Source of the DNA: a virus
Length of the DNA: 21,646 nt
IMG/VR virus record: IMGVR_UViG_3300033994_001807
Span: 1-21,646 of that record
Strand: one strand, 5' to 3'
Both the position numbers and the translations under genes were made by a program. The notes under the pieces are model-generated. The model searched no databases. It worked only from the letters and a program-made list of their open reading frames with translations, and had not been told where the DNA came from. Numbering within the stretch: position 1 is the first letter of the stretch; each line of letters begins with the position of its first letter. Shown here one piece after another: positions 1 to 6,832 of the stretch.

Positions 1-547
1 GTGTTGTGGTTAAGTTTCCACCAATAGTTCCATTTCCGCTTGTTGTAAGTGTTGCGCCTATTAATCCTGCGGATGAACTAATATTGCCTGATGCGGTTAT
101 GTTCGTAGTTGTTATAGCACCATTAGCAGTTAATCTGCCTGTTAAGGTTGATGTTCCCGTAATACTTAAATTACCACTTCCGCTTATGTTACCACTTGCG
201 GTTATATGTGTAAATATGGGGGAATCTGCAAAGTCAAATGTTAATGTATCAGTTGTAGTACCAGTAGCACTAATCGTTATGTTTACATCGGATGATGAAA
301 TGATTAAGTTATCTGATGCACTATCTGCAATCACTGTTCCACTTGAACCACCCAAACCAACAACACTCATTGTAACGAATGAAAGAACGGATTGCCCCGT
401 TAATGTTGCTTGTGAAACCTGTCTAACTTCACCTGCGGTGGTTATTAATAACACATTTTCACTTCCACCTATTGGAACCTGGCTTGCAGTTATGCTTGTT
501 AGATGGGCATTACTACCTGATACTATTACTTTTTTCCATGATGCCAT
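1..547 (-). CDS. Tail-fibre-like repeat protein (partial, C-terminus beyond window)
   Basis: The reading frame opens at ATG 545-547 (MASWKKVIVSGSNAHL) and stays open to base 1, so 182 residues are visible and the C-terminus lies outside. From about residue 105 it is a run of short Ser/Thr/Gly/Asn-rich repeats (ITASGNISGSGNL, then NITASGNISSSAGL), the pattern of beta-helical or beta-stranded phage fibre shafts. It has almost no charged residues after the first 60 positions. It is the last gene of a three-gene fibre cassette and is preceded by a 95-nt AT-rich gap, so it may have its own transcript start. The exact role (tail fibre, baseplate spike or head decoration) cannot be told from composition. 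Confidence 0.8.
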   Translation of the reverse strand, partial: MASWKKVIVSGSNAHLTSITASQVPIGGSENVLLITTAGEVRQVSQATLTGQSVLSFVTMSVVGLGGSSGTVIADSASDNLIISSSDVNITISATGTTTDTLTFDFADSPIFTHITASGNISGSGNLSITGTSTLTGRLTANGAITTTNITASGNISSSAGLIGATLTTSGNGTIGGNLTTT

Positions 548-583
548 AATTAGTTTTCCATTTTTACTTTATTAACCCTTAAA

Positions 584-618
584 TATAAATAGGTTATATT
601 TTTTTTTCCATATAAATA
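584..618 (-). promoter_or_regulatory. Two TATTTATA boxes in the 95-nt leader of the last fibre gene
   Basis: On the coding strand, TATTTATA occurs at 618-611 and again at 591-584, the second followed by TTTAAGGGTTAATAAAG and then the fibre gene start 36 nt on. The whole 548-642 gap is extremely AT-rich with homopolymer runs and no GC-rich hairpin. This is the only double occurrence of the box in the window. A promoter role is inferred from position only. Confidence 0.35.
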
Positions 619-642
619 AATTAGTTTTTTTTAAATATGTTT

Positions 643-1284
643 TTATTCAACCCCCAAATAAAAATTTCCATCAGAACCATAATACATTCCACCAGTCACA
701 GCCGTTGGTGGTGTATCAAATTTACCCAATACCATTACACCCTCTGAATTAATTTGTGCTGCAACAAAACTGCCGGATTTAATAATAAAAAAATCAGGGG
801 CTTCAGACGATATTTTGGTTTGAACTTCGTTTGTTTGATTGTATATTGTTACACTTGATGTAGTTAATCTGACATTTCCTAATTGTATGTATTCATCTCC
901 ACCAAAAACTTCCGTAATAACCCCAGTATCATCAACAAAACTTAAACTTCTACTTACATACACATCACTCCAAGCAGCATCAGGACTACCAACGGAAAAA
1001 TCGGATGTTTTACCTGATTGAACATTGGGGATAAGTGAACCTGAATAATTTACTGAGCCTGAAAATGAACTTCTACCAATAATTAGGAGATTTCCCAATA
1101 GATTTACATTACCATTTGTAGTGGTATTTGTGGTTACTGCGGCTTCAATACTTTCACCTAAACTACTTGATTTTTTTAAAAATAGTTTACCATCAGCAGT
1201 ATTGATTGCTAATTCACCCAACGCAATGGAGGCCGTAGTCGGTACATTTCCCGATACTAAATTTCTTTTTAGTATGATTGCCAT
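643..1284 (-). CDS. Tail-fibre-like structural protein
   Basis: A 213-aa protein whose first 40 residues (MAIILKRNLVSGNVP, then GELAINTADGKLFLK) match the N-terminal signature common to many phage tail fibre and receptor-binding proteins: a basic start, P-T, then GELAxNT-D-GKLFL. The rest is beta-rich and glycine/serine-rich, with a segment at about 100-115 (VGSPDAAWSDVYVSRSLSF) that resembles fibre proteins carrying 'sample versus template' type beta repeats. No enzymatic motif is seen. The start codon overlaps the stop of the gene before it by one base (TAATG), indicating translational coupling. Function as a distal fibre or adaptor is inferred from the signature and its place in the fibre cassette. 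Confidence 0.75.
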   Translation of the reverse strand: MAIILKRNLVSGNVPTTASIALGELAINTADGKLFLKKSSSLGESIEAAVTTNTTTNGNVNLLGNLLIIGRSSFSGSVNYSGSLIPNVQSGKTSDFSVGSPDAAWSDVYVSRSLSFVDDTGVITEVFGGDEYIQLGNVRLTTSSVTIYNQTNEVQTKISSEAPDFFIIKSGSFVAAQINSEGVMVLGKFDTPPTAVTGGMYYGSDGNFYLGVE

Positions 1285-2129
1285 TAGAAAAATCCCCCGT
1301 CAGCGTTTTCGGTAAATAAAGAATAACTTGCCGTACCTAATAAAGAGCCTGTGAATGAAGTCGCTGTTACACCACCTACTACTTGTAGAGTGTTTATGGG
1401 TGTTGATGTGCCTATACCCACTCTACCCGTACTACCCACAATCCTCATTACTTCTGATGGTTTAGATATACCATTTGTTGAAGTAAAAAATGCTAAATCA
1501 TTAATTCCGCCACCAAATAAACTTGGGTATGATATACTATCTATGTATGCAGAGCCCTTAAAACCAAAACTCGAACTTTGTAAAAATCCCAACCCATCAT
1601 TATAATATGATAGAATTCCACTATAACTTCCAACATTATTACCACCAATTCCATATCCATTAGTTATGTTTATATTACCACCATTAACAGATAATTTTGA
1701 TATTGGAAGCGATGTCCCAATACCCAATCGTTCATTTGAATCAAATACAAAATCAGAATCACTACCTAAAACACCATTATTATTAAAAATAATTTGTCTG
1801 TCTGAGCCCGGAGATGTTATTGTACCCGAAACTATTAAATTTTGAGTAATTGTTACATTTTCACCAAATGAACCACTAACTAAAAGAGAGCCGGTAATTA
1901 TTACACCACCACTTAAAGAATTAAAAGTTATAGTGCCAGGATCACCTTTTTCACCCCTTTCACCCTTAGGTCCTCTGCCTACTATTGTAACAACAGAAGT
2001 TTCTTTTTGTAATACGCTTACAGAGGTATCTTTCTTTTTATCAGATACTACAACCGTATTTTCATTTTTGGTTAGTTCTACCGAATTTTGAGTTGATACA
2101 ACTTTAACATTTAATCTATCATTACTCAC
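1284..2129 (-). CDS. Collagen-like tail-fibre protein
   Basis: A 281-aa protein with a polar N-terminus, then a short collagen-like Gly-X-Y run (GPKGERGEKGDPG, residues about 53-65), then beta-rich fibre sequence. It holds two copies of a recognisable fibre repeat, ERLGIGTSLPISKLSVNGG and GRVGIGTSTPINTLQVVGG, followed by TATSFTGSLLGTASYS, a pattern frequent in fibres of uncultured marine and freshwater phages. It starts at GTG, which overlaps the upstream TGA stop (GTGA), so it is probably translated by re-initiation. Collagen-like stretches in phage fibres usually support trimerisation. The receptor and location on the virion cannot be determined here. Confidence 0.8.
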   Translation of the reverse strand: MSNDRLNVKVVSTQNSVELTKNENTVVVSDKKKDTSVSVLQKETSVVTIVGRGPKGERGEKGDPGTITFNSLSGGVIITGSLLVSGSFGENVTITQNLIVSGTITSPGSDRQIIFNNNGVLGSDSDFVFDSNERLGIGTSLPISKLSVNGGNINITNGYGIGGNNVGSYSGILSYYNDGLGFLQSSSFGFKGSAYIDSISYPSLFGGGINDLAFFTSTNGISKPSEVMRIVGSTGRVGIGTSTPINTLQVVGGVTATSFTGSLLGTASYSLFTENADGGFF

Positions 2130-2515
2130 CTAGTTACCTCTTTCGAAAGCTTTACAAGTCCTTCCAATAATCTCGTAACTATACCACCATTACTCTGCAA
2201 TTCTATATCATATACACCTTCGGCGAAGTTTAAATTTGATGATGATGCAGCAGAAATAAATAAACCAATACTACCCGATGTTCTTGGTAGAACAACCGAT
2301 GCTGATTCTGGGGTAAGGTTTAATCCTGTCCCATCATTAGAAAGTGTATTAGTAATACTTAAATATGTTGTGGATGAATCAACCGAAGGTCTTATTTGCA
2401 TTCTTGCGGTATATCCTGATAAATCAACGGGTTCTCCGTTAGAATCTTTCCATTCTAATAATAAATCCGTTGTCGAACCCTGTTCTATGGTCAATAAATA
2501 TCTTCCAGCTGCCAT
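2126..2515 (-). CDS. Baseplate/fibre adaptor-like beta-sandwich protein
   Basis: A 129-aa protein beginning MAAGRYLLTIEQGSTTDLLL and containing LEWKDSNGEPVDLSGYTARMQIRP and a C-terminal YDIELQSN...RLLEGLVKLSKEVTR. This arrangement, with an 'EQGST', a 'W.d..G.p.dLsGyta..qiR' strand pair and a terminal 'G.v..s.evTR', is typical of a small beta-sandwich family in phage baseplate regions and resembles the N-terminal domain of BppU-type baseplate proteins. The start is supported by a Shine-Dalgarno-like AGGAG 7 nt before the ATG. It opens the fibre cassette and overlaps the collagen-like gene by 4 nt. The homology is from memory of the pattern, so the exact family is uncertain. Confidence 0.65.
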   Translation of the reverse strand: MAAGRYLLTIEQGSTTDLLLEWKDSNGEPVDLSGYTARMQIRPSVDSSTTYLSITNTLSNDGTGLNLTPESASVVLPRTSGSIGLFISAASSSNLNFAEGVYDIELQSNGGIVTRLLEGLVKLSKEVTR

Positions 2516-2534
2516 TTTATACTCCTATTATTAA

Positions 2535-2542
2535 TATAAATA
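2535..2542 (-). promoter_or_regulatory. TATTTATA box upstream of the fibre cassette
   Basis: Coding-strand TATTTATA lies 19 nt before the ATG of the baseplate-like gene, in the context GATATTTATATTAATAATAGGAG, with the SD-like AGGAG between box and start. The 28-nt intergenic gap holds nothing else. Confidence 0.35.
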
Positions 2543-2543
2543 T

Positions 2544-3203
2544 CTAATATTCATATAATAGTTTAAATATTTCATCTAAAGCGGGATGTCTATGATTATC
2601 TTTTAATGTTACGGTGTAAACAAACCCACTTGGTTTTAATTTTGCTACTTCATGAATAGCAGAATCGTTTGCTGATTTTAAATCTATTTGTTGTGGGTCT
2701 CCACACAATATCATTTTTGAATTCTTACCCAATCTACCCAACACCATCGCTAATTGAGATTTTGTAAGATTTTGAAATTCATCAACAATACAAACACAAT
2801 CATCAAAAGTTCTTCCTCTAAAATGTGTGAGAGATACCAATTCTATTTTTTCATCCTGCTCCATTTTATCCAACACCGATGATTTATCATAAACTTTTCG
2901 CATATTAGAACGAATAGGAACTAACCACGGCTCTAATTTTTCTTCCAAAGAACCTGGTAAAAATCCATTATCTTCATTAGAAACGGTGGGACGCGTTACA
3001 ACAATTTTGTTATATTCTCTCTTAAAAAAGGAATCTAATGCTATTTGACAAGCAAGTAATGTTTTACCACTACCAGCTTTTCCTAAAATAAAATTGAAGG
3101 GATGATTTAAGATATTTTGTTTTGCTACTTTTTGTTCTTCGGAAAGTGTAATTGAAAACTTTATATCACCTTTTGGAACTCTTTTTTCGGTATTTTCTAT
3201 CAT
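2544..3203 (-). CDS. phoH: PhoH-like P-loop ATPase
   Basis: A 219-aa PhoH-family NTPase. Visible motifs are Walker A GKAGSGKT (residues 41-48), the PhoH-typical VTRPTV (69-74) and GFLPGSLEEKLEPW (80-93), Walker B CVCIVDEFQN (136-145) and the GDPQQID motif (168-174). PhoH proteins are RNA-associated ATPases common as auxiliary genes in T4-like marine phages; the role in infection is unsettled. I choose the ATG at 3201-3203. A start 22 codons earlier (3269) is open, but those codons would lie inside the terminator hairpin of the capsid gene and encode an unrelated hydrophobic stretch, whereas the chosen start aligns with the family's usual N-terminus. It is expressed separately from the capsid gene, behind the terminator. 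Confidence 0.95.
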   Translation of the reverse strand: MIENTEKRVPKGDIKFSITLSEEQKVAKQNILNHPFNFILGKAGSGKTLLACQIALDSFFKREYNKIVVTRPTVSNEDNGFLPGSLEEKLEPWLVPIRSNMRKVYDKSSVLDKMEQDEKIELVSLTHFRGRTFDDCVCIVDEFQNLTKSQLAMVLGRLGKNSKMILCGDPQQIDLKSANDSAIHEVAKLKPSGFVYTVTLKDNHRHPALDEIFKLLYEY

Positions 3204-3226
3204 AATGTAACCCTTTATACTTTTAA

Positions 3227-3234
3227 TATAAATA
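3227..3234 (-). promoter_or_regulatory. TATTTATA box between capsid terminator and phoH
   Basis: Coding-strand TATTTATA followed by TTAAAAGTATAAAGGG lies 23 nt before the phoH ATG and directly after the terminator T-run. A transcript starting here would restore expression of phoH and the fibre cassette beyond the terminator, the most natural place in the window for a promoter. Confidence 0.4.
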
Positions 3235-3240
3235 TCCCAT

Positions 3241-3277
3241 AAAAAACAAAAGGGGATGATTTTCATCATCCCCCTTT
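3241..3277 (-). terminator. Rho-independent terminator of the capsid gene
   Basis: On the coding strand a perfect 9-bp stem GGGGATGAT / ATCATCCCC (3273-3265 pairing with 3260-3252) closes a GAAA tetraloop and is followed by TTTTGTTTTTT. It lies 29 nt after the major capsid protein stop codon. This is the only strong intrinsic terminator I see in the window. It would isolate the very abundant capsid message from phoH and the fibre genes. Confidence 0.9.
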
Positions 3278-3305
3278 GAAAACACTTTAACTATTATGTG
3301 ATTGA

Positions 3306-4970
3306 TTAAGCACCACCAATAGTTTCCAATCCGTTCACATATACTTTACCATAGAACTCACCTCTTACCATTTCTTTGGCGTAGCGAGTCATTACACCCT
3401 TACGAGGAGTAAAGTTTTTGTAATCGTACACAAGAGGTGTCATAATCAATGGAATGTATGGAGCGTAAACAGCACCAGTTTCCAAGAATTGTGTTCCTCT
3501 GTAACCCATCAAAATCAAGTTTTCTTGCATATATGGGTTCTTATAAACCTGATATCTTTGTGCGAAAGAACCTACTTTGGTCATACCAAATGCAAATTGT
3601 CTTTCATCACCAGTTCCATCAGCAGTGTATCCTGGAATTGATTCCAAAATAGTAGCAACATCAGGAGAACATACTAAGAAGTTTGCACCACCACGCATTG
3701 TCTTAGCGTGAATTTGGTTAGAAACTCTCTGCAATACAGTTCCCAAAGTTGCGAACCAAGTACCCTGAATGTAAGCTGCTACATTAGTAGTGTTCGTATT
3801 TGTGAATGTACTTCCATTCCATTCCTGTCCAATTCTTGCAGACCAGTAACCTGTAGTCAATGCGTTCTGAATCAACATGTCCAAAATCTCAAAATCAATC
3901 TCTTGTGATACATATTCAGATAACATTGAAGTTAATTCTGCTTCTGCATCAATAGAGTGATATGCGTTTAAGTCCTGCGCGAATTCAGGTGTCCATTGTG
4001 CTTTCAACTTACGAGTTTTAGCAACAATTGGAACTGAACGCATTTCAATGTTCAATTCTGGGATTTCCAAATCCGTTTCAGGATTTACTGCCATTTGTGT
4101 TTTTGTTACCTCAAAATCACCACGAGTTACATCGGTTGGTTGTTTTTGATACTTAACAGTCAAATTAGATTGTGCATCTGTAGCTTCAATTGAACCACTC
4201 ACAATAAATGAAATGGTTGTATCATTTACATTCTTTGTGAATTGTGGGAATACTTTTGAAATACCAGAGTGCTGAAGTGTAAATGCACGAACACCTTCCA
4301 AATCAGGTCTTGTTAAGCCAGCAGCTGCGATTGTAACTTTAGAAAATGCAGTAGAACCACTGTAAGTTGCAATAAAGTTACTATCCCAATTAAATTCATC
4401 ATCATCAGCAGCAAGGCCAGGAACTACAGCAGCAATAGAACCGGTAGTAGTTGCTGGTGAAAAAGAACCAGATACTCTAATAGTAGCTGAATCATCGTTG
4501 ATAGTGTAACCAAAACGACCAGCGCCATACAAACCTTCGGAGGCTTGGTTGGCTGTCTCGGTAATACCAAATACTGAATCGGATTGTGAATCTTTACCCG
4601 AACCTGTTGTAAAACCAGGCTGACCTGTTCCATACTTAAAATCTAAATAGAAAATAAGACCGGATGGGAGATTCATAGGTTGAACTGAAACAAACTCTTT
4701 TGCAGCGATTTCAGAGAAAATACGGCGAACAAGCGGAAGGGCTACACCATTCCACTCTTCAGAGTTGTTGAACATTGATGTGGCAGAAGCTTCAGTTACT
4801 AACTGCTTTGCCTGGTTTTCCAAAAGTTGAGCCATGTTGTTGATTTCGGTCTCATTAGTAATTTCATCTAAAAGACCGGTTTTTTTCCACTTGGCTACTA
4901 AACCTTTGGCTTCTTTGCGAAGAACTCTTTCGAATCCTGCGCTTTCTTTTAAAATGCTATTTATATTCAT
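3306..4970 (-). CDS. 23: Major capsid protein, gp23-like
   Basis: A 554-aa T4 gp23 homologue. The N-terminal third contains the family signature VALPLVRRIF, EIAAKEFVSVQPMN and PSGLIFYLDFKYG (about residues 76-116). The C-terminus has YAPYIPLIMTPLVYDYKNF, TPRKGVMTRYAKEMVRGEFYGKV, also typical of gp23. Residues about 118-285 form a Ser/Thr-rich region (GSFSPATTTGSIAAV, STAFSKVTIAAAGL) at the position of the gp23 insertion domain. LVTE-A at 57-61 matches the prohead-protease site of T4 gp23 (FLTE-A), so mature protein probably starts at A61. An SD-like AAAGGA precedes the ATG by 7 nt. It follows the scaffold gene by 31 nt and ends at a strong terminator. T4 gp23 is 521 aa; this is slightly longer. 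Confidence 0.97.
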   Translation of the reverse strand: MNINSILKESAGFERVLRKEAKGLVAKWKKTGLLDEITNETEINNMAQLLENQAKQLVTEASATSMFNNSEEWNGVALPLVRRIFSEIAAKEFVSVQPMNLPSGLIFYLDFKYGTGQPGFTTGSGKDSQSDSVFGITETANQASEGLYGAGRFGYTINDDSATIRVSGSFSPATTTGSIAAVVPGLAADDDEFNWDSNFIATYSGSTAFSKVTIAAAGLTRPDLEGVRAFTLQHSGISKVFPQFTKNVNDTTISFIVSGSIEATDAQSNLTVKYQKQPTDVTRGDFEVTKTQMAVNPETDLEIPELNIEMRSVPIVAKTRKLKAQWTPEFAQDLNAYHSIDAEAELTSMLSEYVSQEIDFEILDMLIQNALTTGYWSARIGQEWNGSTFTNTNTTNVAAYIQGTWFATLGTVLQRVSNQIHAKTMRGGANFLVCSPDVATILESIPGYTADGTGDERQFAFGMTKVGSFAQRYQVYKNPYMQENLILMGYRGTQFLETGAVYAPYIPLIMTPLVYDYKNFTPRKGVMTRYAKEMVRGEFYGKVYVNGLETIGGA

Positions 4971-5001
4971 TTTTATATCCTTTGTTTAATAGTTTATACA
5001 A

Positions 5002-6090
5002 TTATTTTTTGATGTTAGCAAGCTTTTGGAATCTTGTAGCCAACGAAGAACCTTCGGTTATGATACCAGCAGGTTTTGTTCCTTTGGTTGGTTTAGATGC
5101 AAATGATTCTCTAACAAATCTTTTTTGTGATTTTTTAGCAACATTAAGGTTTTCACCCAATGTAGCAAACACTAATTTTACTTCTCTCAAAGATGAAGCA
5201 CGGTCAAAGTTTTCTACAACTTTAACTTTTTGCTTTTCATTCAAATCAAAGTTTCTGAAAAGTTTGTTTGTGTAAAGTAGTTTTGCATTCAAAAGGTTTA
5301 CTTCGTTAATGGTGTTCTTCAACGATTTAATTACTTTATATGCTTCTTCCAATTCACCCTTCATTTCTTCAGCCTCTTCTTCAGTCATTCCACCCTCTTC
5401 TTCATCTGCTGGCTCTTCACCATTCATTTCTCTAAGGGCTTTGATAACTTCATTCAAATCAACTTCTTCATCGCCACCTTCTTCTTCAAAGAACTCACCA
5501 GTTCCTTGCTCATCTTCGGTTTCAGAATCGTAGTTAGCAACTTTATTATCACCAGCACCAATTTCAGATGACTCTAATTCTTGTAATCTTTTTGATACTC
5601 TTTCACGAATTTTTTTCAATTCTGTGATTTCTGGGTTTTCTTCTTCTTCTTCGGATACAGGCTCTTCTTCCATTTCACCTTCCAATTCTCTGATAATTGA
5701 TTCTAAGTCTAAATCACCCATTTCATCATCATCTTCTTCAGCAGGTTCTTCGGTTTCAAATTCAGCACCCATTTCATCATCATCTTCTTCAACAGGTTCT
5801 TCGGTTTCAAATTCACCACCCATTTCATCTTCTTCTTCAACAGGTAATTCTTCACCCATTTCATCCTCTTCACCCATATACTCATCGGTTGTTGCAAACT
5901 CTTCTTCTTCCTCCATTGGAACTTCTTCATCTTCTAACTCTTCAGCAATTTTGTGAGACAACATTGATTGGAGTCTTGGAGTGAATGCTTCCTCAAGGGC
6001 GATTTTTGCATTTGCTAATGCTGTTTCTTTAACGGCTTTAGCATCGGCGATTGCTTCTTTAAGCAAATCTTTATTGCCTTTATTTTTCAT
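5002..6090 (-). CDS. 22: Prohead core scaffold, gp22-like
   Basis: A 362-aa extremely acidic protein. The N-terminus (KEAIADAKAVKETALANAKIALEEAFTPRLQSML, about 11-44) and C-terminal part (NEVNLLNAKLLYTNKLF, then NFDLNEKQKVKVVENFDRA, about 263-298) match T4-like prohead core scaffold proteins. Between them lie Glu/Asp-rich low-complexity repeats (DEMGAEFETEEPAEEDD) and a helical segment. The scaffold assembles inside the prohead and is later degraded by gp21; IITE-G near the C-terminus and IALE-E near the N-terminus are possible cleavage points. AGGAG sits 5 nt before the ATG. Its place directly before the capsid gene is the T4 order. Longer and more repetitive than T4 gp22 (269 aa). Confidence 0.92.
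   Translation of the reverse strand: MKNKGNKDLLKEAIADAKAVKETALANAKIALEEAFTPRLQSMLSHKIAEELEDEEVPMEEEEEFATTDEYMGEEDEMGEELPVEEEDEMGGEFETEEPVEEDDDEMGAEFETEEPAEEDDDEMGDLDLESIIRELEGEMEEEPVSEEEEENPEITELKKIRERVSKRLQELESSEIGAGDNKVANYDSETEDEQGTGEFFEEEGGDEEVDLNEVIKALREMNGEEPADEEEGGMTEEEAEEMKGELEEAYKVIKSLKNTINEVNLLNAKLLYTNKLFRNFDLNEKQKVKVVENFDRASSLREVKLVFATLGENLNVAKKSQKRFVRESFASKPTKGTKPAGIITEGSSLATRFQKLANIKK
5717..5870 (-). repeat. 51-nt tandem repeat inside the scaffold gene
   Basis: The segment beginning CCCATTTCATC on the plus strand recurs at 5717, 5768 and 5819, exactly 51 nt apart, with a shortened copy at 5855. It encodes a 17-residue unit (DEMGAEFETEEPAEEDD) in the acidic part of the scaffold. 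The first two spacers differ by only a few bases, which suggests recent slippage or unequal recombination. Confidence 0.9.
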
Positions 6091-6224
6091 TTAATCTCCT
6101 AAATTTTTTTGGAAAAGTAAGATTATTATAAATCTTAATAATTGTTATAATAATTTTAGTTCCACAATATTGTGTTGGAACATTAATTTGATAATAAATA
6201 GGGGAGTTTTTTAAAAACGATATT
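6091..6224 (-). promoter_or_regulatory. 134-nt intergenic region before the scaffold gene
   Basis: This is the longest gap in the window and stands upstream of scaffold and capsid, the genes needing the highest late expression. It contains an imperfect inverted repeat at 6159-6181 (GTTCCACA against TGTTGGAAC, one bulged base), a weak AAGATT/AATCTT inverted repeat at 6118-6135, a one-mismatch version of the TATTTATA box on the coding strand at 6200-6193 and the SD-like AGGAG before the ATG. The inverted repeat lacks a U-tract, so I do not call it a terminator. A late promoter or operator is plausible but inferred from position. Confidence 0.4.
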
Positions 6225-6482
6225 TTATTCTGCTTTACTTTTCAGATATTGTTTTCTAATGGCCAATTCCATTTTTTTTCTTTTTTCTATTGATTTTGGT
6301 ACGAATTCAGTTCTTTCTTTCAAAACATCCATCATTCCACTATCTTTAACCATTTTTTTGAAAAGTCTTAATGCTGCTTCAACATTATTGTCTACCACTT
6401 TAACTGCCATTCCCCTACCAGGAACATACATTAACTCTCTTCTAATTTTTTTCTTTTTTGGTCTTTCTTCGTTTTCGTTCAT
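6225..6482 (-). CDS. rpsU-like: Ribosomal protein bS21-like
   Basis: An 85-aa, strongly basic protein. Residues 26-80 fit bS21: AVKVVDNNVEAALRLFKKMV, then DSGMMDVLKERTEF, VPKSIEKRKKMELAIRK. The family features visible are V-N/E-ALR-FK-, K-SG, R--F-KPS and KR-K-A-RK. bS21 binds the 30S platform near the anti-Shine-Dalgarno end of 16S rRNA, and bS21 homologues are among the ribosomal proteins most often carried by phages. Residues 1-24 (PKKKKIRRELMYVPGRG) are an extra basic extension compared with bacterial bS21; an internal ATG at residue 25 would give a protein of ordinary bS21 length. It lies inside the structural operon, 15 nt after the gene before it, which implies late co-expression with capsid genes. 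Confidence 0.8.
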   Translation of the reverse strand: MNENEERPKKKKIRRELMYVPGRGMAVKVVDNNVEAALRLFKKMVKDSGMMDVLKERTEFVPKSIEKRKKMELAIRKQYLKSKAE

Positions 6483-6497
6483 AACTTTTTTTTAAAA

Positions 6498-6818
6498 TTA
6501 AACTATTTGTAAATTGTATATTGATTCAGTAACCAAACCATTTTTAGTTCTGATTAATGCTTTTTCTTTTTTTATTTCTACCACAACCCCACCATACTCC
6601 TTATCAAGTATCATAACAGGAGAACCAACTTCAATTAAGTTTGCATCTTCTATTATTGTATTTTCCGATATATCATCTAATACAACCTTAAAAGCACGAA
6701 TTGCTTTTGAAATACCTGTTTTTTGTTTTTTGGGTAATTTATTAATATCCTTTAAATTATCTTTTATAAAATCAGAAAATTTAAGTGATAAGTTTTGTAT
6801 AATGTCTATTGCTGGCAT
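6498..6818 (-). CDS. Small protein with SH3/KOW-like C-terminal domain
   Basis: A 106-aa protein of unknown function. Residues 1-55 look helical and basic (FSDFIKDNLKDINKLPKKQ). Residues 62-106 form a probable small beta-barrel: IEVGSPVMILDKEYGGVVVEI, then ALIRTKNGLVTESIYNLQIV. The core pattern G-xx-V-x(6-8)-GxV-x(6-10)-IRTxxGLV is shared with a module inside the upstream 418-aa protein, suggesting common descent. KOW/SH3-like barrels often bind nucleic acid or protein, but no specific partner can be named. It is 14 nt from the upstream gene and 15 nt from the bS21 gene, hence operonic. Confidence 0.7.
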   Translation of the reverse strand: MPAIDIIQNLSLKFSDFIKDNLKDINKLPKKQKTGISKAIRAFKVVLDDISENTIIEDANLIEVGSPVMILDKEYGGVVVEIKKEKALIRTKNGLVTESIYNLQIV

Positions 6819-6832
6819 GAGTTGTTACCTTT

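Noticed and set aside
6-575. A 189-codon open frame on the plus strand
   Set aside because: It is the complement of the fibre repeat gene on the minus strand, which has a proper start and fibre-like sequence; the plus-strand translation is a Val/Pro/Leu-rich artefact.
3204-3269. Start of PhoH at 3269 with a 22-residue hydrophobic leader
   Set aside because: The leader would be encoded by the capsid terminator hairpin and T-run and has no family support; the ATG at 3203 fits the family.
5624-5984. Ser-rich and His/Leu-rich open frames on the plus strand
   Set aside because: They are complements of the Glu/Asp-rich scaffold repeats; their low complexity follows directly from GAA/GAT codons on the other strand.
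6159-6181. Inverted repeat GTTCCACA...TGTTGGAAC as a terminator
   Set aside because: No T-run follows on either strand and the stem is bulged; it is kept only as part of a possible regulatory region.
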